Positions 24,158 to 31,499 of a DNA stretch of 33,759 nucleotides are shown here, piece after piece; within the stretch, counting starts at the first letter, position 1; every line of letters starts with the position of its first letter. A model generated the notes under the pieces. The model saw nothing but the letters and a program-made list of their open reading frames with translations, was not told where the DNA came from and did no database searches. Source of the stretch: Candidatus Zhuqueibacterota bacterium (GTDB lineage: Bacteria; Zhuqueibacterota; Zhuqueibacteria; Residuimicrobiales; Oceaniaggregativiventaceae); the NCBI GenBank assembly GCA_014728115.1, contig WJME01000140.1, positions 1 to 33,759 of the forward strand. Reading direction: 5' to 3'. The position numbers and the translations under genes are program-made.

Positions 24158-26311
24158 TTATGGACTCACCTCGAGGGTCACCGGTTCTTTACCCGGGATA
24201 AAATCATTGTCCTCATAAAGAATACGGCTATCTATCGTAATGATCAATTGTCCGGCAAGACCCGATGTGCTTTTACGCCATTCGATACCCAGGGTGTGCT
24301 TGCCAAAAGGAATATTATCCATCTTGTACCAGGTCAACCCCACAGGCAGAGGATCAACCACAAACGTTCGGGTGCAAACAGGGGTAAACCCGGCGACATG
24401 CCGAACAAAAAGATCGATCCACGACGAGTGCATATAATCGCGAAAAGAGCTCAATCCGGCGCCGGTTAGCGGATTATAGCGTTCATAAAAATCAGCACGC
24501 GGATCGAGGTGATTATTTGCCGCATTTATAAAGAGCTCTCCTGCCTGGTCAAGCCACTCTCGTTGAAACGCTTTGGCGGTTTTGGCAAATGCATCCACAA
24601 CATGAAACGTCGCTGCAGGCCAGGAAGGACCTTGCCAAAACGCCTGCGGATCAAAATCCGGATGACTCGCCGGCAAAGCCGGAACCGGATGCAGCAGATC
24701 AAAGTGATCCGGATCGAGCAAATACGATTCGTATAGCGATCGCTTTAAAGAATCAGCAGCGTTTGCAAAAAAGGGATAAAAGGTGGTAATGGCCAAATAA
24801 TCGCTGGCCAGGTCACCGGTGTTCTGGTTTCGATCAAAAAAGGCTTGCTGTTCGGAATCCCACAAGACCGTATTCAGGGCGTGTCTGGTTTTCTTTGCAT
24901 AATGCTGAAACCTTTTGGCACTAGCGGGCTCTCCAACCACAGAGCAAAGCTTTGCAGTGGCCACGAGATTGGCAAACGCATAACTGGTCGCATCGATGGC
25001 ATCATAGCGTTGATTTGCATTTTCCCGACCCCATCGGTACAGATCATCCATACCCGTCTCCAGCTGATGCTGGATATCGAACAAACCGTCCCGGTTTGGA
25101 TCCCGATCCCTGATCCACCATTCCATATTTTCAATCAGACCGGGGACGAGCTGGGCTGCCATGACCTGGTCCTGATGAATCAAATAATGCTTCCATGCAG
25201 CCAGAGGGAGCAGGCTCAATCCGGTTCGTGATTCATGGTGTAACCGCACCCTGTTTGTACGGGGACTGGTATACCATGGAAACCGGCCATCCTCATACGC
25301 ACTGTTGGTCATGGTCGCAATCTGGCCAAACCCGGTCATTGGATCAGAGGCCCAATTCAAATCAAACGCCATAAAGGGTGCGCTGAAACAGCAATAGGTC
25401 TGGTATGCCTGTCTTCCCTCCAGCACCACGGGATATGTGAGATAACCGAGATCACCTCCCACCGTGGAAAACTTTAGCAATACCCAACGAAACGCATAAA
25501 GCTCTGTCAATCCGGAATCACTACAGGAAAACACCGGAATGTCCTGGGTAAAAAAATCAACCCAATGCTCCCGGTTCACAGAGACAGGATCATCCAATCG
25601 CAACGCATAGCGCAAATTTTCGAGTGCGGTATTCTGGTCCCTGTTCATTGCACAGGCCAGCGTGATAACTCTGTGTTCCCGGGCTGGCAGACTCAGATCA
25701 TACTCTAGACCGTAATATCCCGCGGTATCGGTATGGGCACGCAAAAGATCCTGATCTGCTGCGATCGCCATGGTCAGACCCTTGTCGAACGCATTGGGAA
25801 AGACACTCTTGTCCACGAGCACCAGGGTATCGCCATAGAGCGTGGTCACTCTTTCTCCTGAAGGGTCTTCGCGCCAGTCTTTGGACTGCCTGCTATCCCC
25901 TTTTATGATCAAGGGATAAGAAACAGGAGCATCGGTTTTGTTGATCACCTTGATTCTGGAAATGACCACATCGTTCGAAAGCACACAAACCGTTTTTTCC
26001 TGTCGCACGCGATCGGATTCGCGAAACAGCTGTAGATGATCCGGATACCAAACCGATACTTGCCCATCTACCGCATTAAAGATATTCCCCAGTCGATGGG
26101 TCGCATAAAAAAAAGTCGAGCTTGAATCACAATAAACCGCCACATTATTTCCATGGCCTGCGCTGTTGCGATCGGTTCGATGGCCAACAAGATTCAAGAT
26201 CTCCTCTCCTTCGAGCCCAAACAGATAAAACGGAGTGAGAAAAAGAATGAAAACTATTGTTCGAATTTTTGAAATAATGCACTGCCGTACAGAATAAATG
26301 TGTATCGCCAT
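24158..26311 (-). CDS. GH63/MGH1-like (alpha/alpha)6-barrel glycoside hydrolase
   Basis: A 717-residue exported protein; residues 16-33 form a signal-peptide core (IRTIVFILFLTPFYLFGL). An N-terminal beta-sandwich (about 35-290) is followed by an (alpha/alpha)6 barrel. Its motifs are WASDPMTGFGQ, DGRFPWYTSP, GLFDIQHQLETGMDD, DAIDATSYAFANL and FWQGPSWPAATFHV, which are typical of the trehalase/GH63/mannosylglycerate-hydrolase-like superfamily. The D of LETGMDD is probably the general acid. A small beta domain closes the protein. It begins 14 bases after the GH106 stop, so the pair is co-transcribed. Exact family and substrate are uncertain; a gluco- or mannosidase acting on side chains of the same polysaccharide is the best guess. 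Its start lies inside the 22-base duplicate. Confidence 0.78.
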   Translation of the reverse strand: MAIHIYSVRQCIISKIRTIVFILFLTPFYLFGLEGEEILNLVGHRTDRNSAGHGNNVAVYCDSSSTFFYATHRLGNIFNAVDGQVSVWYPDHLQLFRESDRVRQEKTVCVLSNDVVISRIKVINKTDAPVSYPLIIKGDSRQSKDWREDPSGERVTTLYGDTLVLVDKSVFPNAFDKGLTMAIAADQDLLRAHTDTAGYYGLEYDLSLPAREHRVITLACAMNRDQNTALENLRYALRLDDPVSVNREHWVDFFTQDIPVFSCSDSGLTELYAFRWVLLKFSTVGGDLGYLTYPVVLEGRQAYQTYCCFSAPFMAFDLNWASDPMTGFGQIATMTNSAYEDGRFPWYTSPRTNRVRLHHESRTGLSLLPLAAWKHYLIHQDQVMAAQLVPGLIENMEWWIRDRDPNRDGLFDIQHQLETGMDDLYRWGRENANQRYDAIDATSYAFANLVATAKLCSVVGEPASAKRFQHYAKKTRHALNTVLWDSEQQAFFDRNQNTGDLASDYLAITTFYPFFANAADSLKRSLYESYLLDPDHFDLLHPVPALPASHPDFDPQAFWQGPSWPAATFHVVDAFAKTAKAFQREWLDQAGELFINAANNHLDPRADFYERYNPLTGAGLSSFRDYMHSSWIDLFVRHVAGFTPVCTRTFVVDPLPVGLTWYKMDNIPFGKHTLGIEWRKSTSGLAGQLIITIDSRILYEDNDFIPGKEPVTLEVSP

Positions 26312-26328
26312 ATTTTCTCTTGTATTTA
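26307..26328 (-). repeat. 22-base exact duplicate, copy 2
   Basis: This sequence is identical to 9934-9955. It covers the GH106 stop codon (26326-26328), the short spacer with the ribosome-site-like AAGAG, and the ATG of the next gene (26311-26309). Confidence 0.6.
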
Positions 26329-29112
26329 TACCCTGTTTGCCTGGACCAGCTGCACAGGACCTACCAGTCCGCTCGGAAGAGGATCCTTTACATTACTCCG
26401 GTCCAGCCAAAATTTGGTCATACTATTGTCTACCCCAAGAATATCGTTCCACATAAGGGTAGAGACACGTATAGTCAATTCGTGTTCGCCGCGGCCGAGA
26501 CCCTCTGCAATCAGAAAACGACGTTTGCCATACCACCGCGTGCCCATTTCTGTTCCATCCAGAGTGACGGTTGCAATCTCGTGTACCTGGCCGAGATCCA
26601 GATAGACGGGCTGTTCTTTTTCGACAACAAAACGCGTCTTGTAAATCGCCTGACCGGCAAAATGGACAGTTTCCGGGAGTCGGGAAAGATCTGTCAGTTC
26701 GCTCATGTCAAGAGTTCTGGCTTGCCCACGAATCGGATGCAATTCTACCTGCCAGGGTCCTTTGATGTCTTTGATCGTACGACCGCTTTGCCATACCGGC
26801 GGGACTGTATCGGCTTTGCTATCGTTTTCAAACACCAGCAGTAAACTTTGCAACGGCTCCAGGGTCACCTTGCAGGTATGGCCGGTTTGCAAGGGATATG
26901 GCTGACGCGTTCCTGATTCAGGATCCCATTGCCAGGCCTTTTGGGTCCAAAACGGAAACTCGGCATCGAATTCAATCACTCTTTGACGATCCAGGTTGGC
27001 AAAAAAGACCACAGGAGTTTCATCCAGACGTTTTTCAATACAAAAGAGTCGTTCATCCGGATTGGAAATACGGACGTTCAGCTCAACCTCCATACGACGG
27101 ATTTGAGCCCCGGCCCAGGGAGTGACCCGGCCGGACTCGGGGGAAGCGACCACAGCCACGCGCTCGTGATTGGTGATCCCTGCCAGGGCTCCTCTCACCC
27201 TGCGATCATTGGACTCGGCATTCGCATAACCTGGTGCCTGATTCGGCACACGATCGATGAAAATCAGCCGGCCGCCAGCCTGGACGTAATCCCGCAATTT
27301 TTCAGCGCTTTCCGGAGAAATAGATTCCGCATCCACCAGGATCAACACCTGGTATTTCATTGGCCCATAAACCAGGCCCCCATCAAACTCGGCGTCATTG
27401 AGAATGGTCTGATTGACATAATCACACCCGCACCCATAATGATTGAATGCTTGCCAAAGTTCGTGTATATAGTCCGGTGATGTGGTCCAGGGATTGCGAT
27501 CCAGTCCGTGTTCTCTCCAGACATCCGGCGTAGGCCCCATGATGGCGATATGGTTGATCGTTTTTGCATTCTGAAAAAGCGTACATAATCTTGCGGTATA
27601 ATCACTCCAGAGTGAAACACAAGGCCACCATGGATTCTGTTCATTGAAAAACGTCCCAAAACGAATCCAACCGGGATATTCGGCAGTAGGAGGTGAATAG
27701 TTGAATCCGTGCACGATCAATTGATTGATGCCGGTTACGATATTGAGATCTGTAGCCTGTTTGATATATTCCAGGCTGGTGCGAAAAACTCCACGCGTAT
27801 TGGTCATCGCTTCTGAGGAAATCACAGGCCGGTCCATCAAATGCCCTCCGGAAGAAGCATATTTATTCCAGATCGCATATCGTATCGCATCGATCTCTGC
27901 TCCATGTACCCATCCCCGGTTGAACAGCCATTGATCCCCTTCCGGGATATCGGGAATAAGATATCCGTCCAAAAGATCCGTGTATAACCAGGGATATCCA
28001 TAAGCCTGATACCTGCTCTTGACCTGGTTATCCTGACACCACTGATGAAAGACTTTGATAAATCGCTCCGTCAACAAATCAGCAAGGGTTTTGCTGTAAT
28101 CATACCTTACCCGAGCAACCGTGTAGGCCATTTGCATATCCAGTTCAACATCGCTTGTAAGAACCAAAGGCAGAAACGGTTCTATCTCATAGCCATTTCT
28201 TTCGGAAAACTGTTCGCTAAAATCATCTGTCCAGTTTGCACCTTCCAATTCGATGCTGTCACAAAACATCGAGCGTATACGCGTTCCCAATGCACCTTCG
28301 AATAACGGATTGAGTTTGTCGGACATATTGTTAAGGTATTTTTTCACTGCAGTTGCATTAAAATGATCCAGCACCGGCCCGTCTCCGCCCGGGGCGCCAT
28401 GCATCACCTCTCGGAAATGATTCCGCCAGGTAAGAGACACGAGCAGATATTCTCCCCTGCTGATTTCGATTTCAAGAGATCCATCTGCTGAGATTCGATC
28501 AAGCAAAGAAACTCCATCAGCAAGCGATGTTGTCGGTTGACGGTACAGGACAGCATTCACCAAACGGGTGTCTGATCCATCTTTGGAAGCGAATTGATGC
28601 TTGAAGACCGTGGGCCCATGGATTTTTATGGATTCCGTTTGAATTCCCTGCAATGTTTCTGTATCATTTATGAATTGACCCCCGAACGGCCACCCGGTAC
28701 CGACGATGAGATCTGTGATCATGTCCACAGAATCTGCTTTATCAATGCTTTTGATCAGGAGCTCGTTCCATTCCGGACTCAACCAATCCACGGCTCGTTC
28801 ACCGGGTTCTTGGACAGCTTTGTTGAGTTCGATGGGATTGATTTCCACGCCCCCAAATCCCGCCTCTTTCATGAGGACAAGTTCTCGTGCGAGTTCATCC
28901 GCATCGATACGGTTTCCGTTCCACCACCACCGGACAAACGGACGAGCCAATGAAGGCGGAGACTCGAATCTTTTATAATGCGGTGCCAGTGCCTTTTCAA
29001 TGCCTGACCCACATTGTAGGGAACCAAAGCCAACGATTGTTCCGCTGAGAGCACAGAGTTTAAGAAATTGTCTTCGATCGAGAACCACAGACCTGCTTTT
29101 CGCATCCATCAT
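26326..29112 (-). CDS. GH106-like alpha-L-rhamnosidase, Tat-exported
   Basis: A 928-residue exported enzyme. The N-terminus has a twin-arginine signal (DRRQFLKLCALSG). The family start ARPFVRWWWNGNRID (about 57-71), GGVEINPIEL and the TGWPFGGQF segment are typical of GH106 (RhaM) proteins. A central barrel with FCDSIELEGANWTDDF and FSERNGYEIEPFLPLVL, and the late HGFNYSPP segment, follow. A C-terminal jelly-roll domain has VYLDLGQVHEIATVTLDG and LWNDILGVDN, standard for this family. It would release terminal alpha-L-rhamnose. ATG codons at 29112 and 29109 are equally possible starts. It is co-transcribed with the GH63-like gene. Family placement is good, but exact linkage specificity is unknown. 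Confidence 0.85.
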   Translation of the reverse strand: MMDAKSRSVVLDRRQFLKLCALSGTIVGFGSLQCGSGIEKALAPHYKRFESPPSLARPFVRWWWNGNRIDADELARELVLMKEAGFGGVEINPIELNKAVQEPGERAVDWLSPEWNELLIKSIDKADSVDMITDLIVGTGWPFGGQFINDTETLQGIQTESIKIHGPTVFKHQFASKDGSDTRLVNAVLYRQPTTSLADGVSLLDRISADGSLEIEISRGEYLLVSLTWRNHFREVMHGAPGGDGPVLDHFNATAVKKYLNNMSDKLNPLFEGALGTRIRSMFCDSIELEGANWTDDFSEQFSERNGYEIEPFLPLVLTSDVELDMQMAYTVARVRYDYSKTLADLLTERFIKVFHQWCQDNQVKSRYQAYGYPWLYTDLLDGYLIPDIPEGDQWLFNRGWVHGAEIDAIRYAIWNKYASSGGHLMDRPVISSEAMTNTRGVFRTSLEYIKQATDLNIVTGINQLIVHGFNYSPPTAEYPGWIRFGTFFNEQNPWWPCVSLWSDYTARLCTLFQNAKTINHIAIMGPTPDVWREHGLDRNPWTTSPDYIHELWQAFNHYGCGCDYVNQTILNDAEFDGGLVYGPMKYQVLILVDAESISPESAEKLRDYVQAGGRLIFIDRVPNQAPGYANAESNDRRVRGALAGITNHERVAVVASPESGRVTPWAGAQIRRMEVELNVRISNPDERLFCIEKRLDETPVVFFANLDRQRVIEFDAEFPFWTQKAWQWDPESGTRQPYPLQTGHTCKVTLEPLQSLLLVFENDSKADTVPPVWQSGRTIKDIKGPWQVELHPIRGQARTLDMSELTDLSRLPETVHFAGQAIYKTRFVVEKEQPVYLDLGQVHEIATVTLDGTEMGTRWYGKRRFLIAEGLGRGEHELTIRVSTLMWNDILGVDNSMTKFWLDRSNVKDPLPSGLVGPVQLVQANRV

Positions 29113-29217
29113 TGATCTCTCTCTTTTTTAGTTATGATCTGATTAAAAGCGAATCCAATATTTATGACGAGCTATGACCAGAGTTGCAATCAAATGATTC
29201 TCAAATAGTAACACGAC

Positions 29218-29916
29218 CTACCATGGATGCCTTTCACCGGTCCAGGTAAAAAATTTACCCGTGTCTGCCTCATTGAGACCTTGAACGAGTTTGAGCATCC
29301 CGGTCACCGATTCGGTGGGGGTTATGGCTGCATGAGGCCCTCCCATGGACGTCTTGACCCAACCCGGGTGTACCACCACGGCAATCACACCTTCATGGCG
29401 AAGGTCGATAGCCATACAACGGGTAAGCATATTGAGTGCCGCTTTGCTGCTGCTGTAACTGTAATTTCCGCCGCTCATTTTGTTATTCAACGAACCGAGT
29501 TGTGAACTCAGATTGAGGATCTTGGCTTTGGGTGATGCCTTGAGCAGGGGCAGGCATTCGCGGATTAAAAGAGTCGGTCCTATGGCATGCACCCAAAAAT
29601 TTTGCACCAGCGTCTCTGCCTGCAACGAATCCAGCGTTTCATCATTGATCAAAATCCCAGCGTTATTGATCAGTAAATCGATCTGGTTCGTTTTTGATTT
29701 TACTTCCCTGACGGCCTGAATAATAGACTCTTTAGAGGCAACATCGCACGTCACGAGTTCAAGGCGGTCAGGTGTGCTTTTGGAAAGCTTTGACAATGTG
29801 TCCGCTTTTTCTGGCTCTCTGCAGCAAGCAAAGAGCCGTGTCTCCTGTTTGAGCAACTGCTGGACAAATTCCAGACCCAGACCGCGATTGGCACCGGTGA
29901 TCAGAATGGTCTGCAT
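29218..29916 (-). CDS. short-chain dehydrogenase/reductase (CsgA/C-factor-like)
   Basis: A 232-residue cytoplasmic NAD(P)-dependent oxidoreductase. The nucleotide-binding TGANRGLG is at 7-14, NNAG at 84-87, the catalytic serine at about 137-138 (NLSSQLGS), and the YxxxK pair is Y154-K158. The form LITGANRGLGLEFV and HPGWVKTSMGG is that of the carbonyl-reductase/C-factor type. The substrate cannot be predicted. It lies between the rhamnosidase and the membrane protein, 105 and 115 bases from each, all on the same strand, so it may be part of the same regulon. A role in oxidising or reducing a released sugar is only a guess. Confidence 0.88.
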   Translation of the reverse strand: MQTILITGANRGLGLEFVQQLLKQETRLFACCREPEKADTLSKLSKSTPDRLELVTCDVASKESIIQAVREVKSKTNQIDLLINNAGILINDETLDSLQAETLVQNFWVHAIGPTLLIRECLPLLKASPKAKILNLSSQLGSLNNKMSGGNYSYSSSKAALNMLTRCMAIDLRHEGVIAVVVHPGWVKTSMGGPHAAITPTESVTGMLKLVQGLNEADTGKFFTWTGERHPW

Positions 29917-30031
29917 GTACCCGGATCCTCCTCGTCAATAAATCAGTTTCTCAGTTTATGGTTTACAACCAGACAATTTCAATGTTCACCCGACGAGCGA
30001 CACTTGCTTTGATTGAGATGATTTGCGAAAA

Positions 30032-31300
30032 TCATCCACCAAAGCGGGATTGTGCTCCGGGCAAGCCGGAATGCATGGATATTGCAATCAGAGCGAGTCC
30101 TGCAATGATGACAATGATGATCAACCAGGCAACGATCCAGCGTTTTGCAGCGAGCGGTTCAATGGACTCGTCGACAGGTTTTATATCCTGTTTGTCATGG
30201 CGAACATAGATCAATGCCATGAGAGCGATCACAAGCCAATACAGAATCATACGGAGTTGAAAATGAGACGCAAGATCTGCGAATCCCATGCGGATATGAC
30301 TAAAAATCGTATACCAGATTGTCAACAAAAAGACGGTTAACGCTGATTTTCGGGCCATGGACGCGGATGACTGCCAATATTTCCAAATGATGATGGCAAA
30401 GAGGACGATCGAGCCCCATGCTGCGATCAAAATAGCTGTCGCACAGGCATTCGGAGAATTACAGTCTGCAGCCAGTCTTGCAATGGTTTCACCATCGAAT
30501 GCCTGGATCAAATTGGTTATCGGAATGACGAGCAACACAAACATCAGGCCCAGATTGAGGGCTCCTTTTTTGGGTTCTGCCGCTTGCGGCCAGGTGTACA
30601 AAGAAATCCCCCACACCATACCGAGTCCGCCCAAGGATCCCAGGGTAAACTCCATGACATTCCACCAGTTAAAGGCAATGCCGCTGACATTGCCCATAAC
30701 CTGAAAAAAGTTGCCCAGCGCAAATCCGAACCCGGCTCCCAGGGCAGAGGTCATGGCCACGGTAAAGGAGCGATGAAAGCCGTTTCTCCAGCAATACCAG
30801 GCCAGTGCAACAGAGGCACCCAGGCAAGCGGCCCAGAGTTCTGACCGTGGAGGCGTCATTTTCCATTCGAATTGAAAAATCAGGACAGACCAAAACAAGA
30901 TAGCACCGACGGTCATTTCAGCGATCAATGAAGGCCAATGAGGTCGTTTTTCCCGAGTGGTTTCGAGGCCGAGTCCCAGGAATCCCCCGCCCATGAATCC
31001 ATACAATCCTCCCACGACCGCAAGCATCGTAAAGCCATAGAACACATTCATAAAATCATCGGCTCGACCATATCCCACAATGCGGCCATAGCTCATCATA
31101 CCTCCGACCGCCCATCCCAGGGCAGCGAGTGCCACCACAACGGGTAAACGGTTTTGCCAGTCCCTGCGGTTAAACATAGCCAGGATAGCTGCCCCCCCTA
31201 TCGCACCGGCCCAGGCAGCACCATGTTCATGTCCGAAATGTCCTCTGTTTGCCCAGGCCAGCCCCATGGCCAGAGCCACAAAAATCGCTCGATAAATCAC
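30032..31300 (-). CDS. multi-pass membrane protein of unknown function
   Basis: A 422-residue membrane protein with about 12-13 hydrophobic segments and a short His/Gly-rich motif, ANRGHFGHEHGAAWAGAIGG, near the first membrane segment. Loops are short, and a Cys pair in a loop (ADCNSPNACATAIL) may form a disulfide. The C-terminus ends in a final membrane segment and a short tail. No major transporter family signature is recognised. The start is GTG at 31300, nine bases after AAAGG; the longer frame to 31327 starts at a TTG and would swallow this site. Its place between GH78 and GH106 genes suggests import or sensing of rhamnose or its oligomers (inference). It could equally be an acyltransferase-like membrane enzyme. 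Confidence 0.75.
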   Translation of the reverse strand: MIYRAIFVALAMGLAWANRGHFGHEHGAAWAGAIGGAAILAMFNRRDWQNRLPVVVALAALGWAVGGMMSYGRIVGYGRADDFMNVFYGFTMLAVVGGLYGFMGGGFLGLGLETTREKRPHWPSLIAEMTVGAILFWSVLIFQFEWKMTPPRSELWAACLGASVALAWYCWRNGFHRSFTVAMTSALGAGFGFALGNFFQVMGNVSGIAFNWWNVMEFTLGSLGGLGMVWGISLYTWPQAAEPKKGALNLGLMFVLLVIPITNLIQAFDGETIARLAADCNSPNACATAILIAAWGSIVLFAIIIWKYWQSSASMARKSALTVFLLTIWYTIFSHIRMGFADLASHFQLRMILYWLVIALMALIYVRHDKQDIKPVDESIEPLAAKRWIVAWLIIIVIIAGLALIAISMHSGLPGAQSRFGG

Positions 31301-31352
31301 AACTGTACACCTTTCTGTGTTTTTCAAGGGGTTAAGGATTTAGGCATTCTCC

Positions 31353-31489
31353 CCACAAAGATCGTAGAGGAACACAGAGAAATAAAACGATAAAAACTTG
31401 TATTTAGAGTCTTTTCTTCTTTTGTAGTTTCCGGGGTTTCAGTGATTTCCTTGGTTCCAAATTCAAGTTTTATCCAGTGGCCTTTGTGG
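31353..31489. repeat. degenerate intergenic inverted repeat, copy C
   Basis: The outermost arms CCACAAAG (31353-31360) and CTTTGTGG (31482-31489) are exact reverse complements. Inside the left arm lies GAGGAACACAGAGAAATAA, and the centre has TTGTATTTAGAGTCTTTTCT, matching the centre of copy B. It fills the space between the GH78 stop (31500) and the membrane-protein start (31300). Confidence 0.55.
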
Positions 31490-31499
31490 AAAATCCAGG

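Noticed and set aside
24094..24159. Pair AAAGGGTTG...CAACCCTTT around the GH63-like gene stop, considered as a terminator
   Set aside because: The loop is nearly 50 bases and one arm overlaps the stop codon; no compact hairpin with a T-run is formed, so the pairing is probably incidental.
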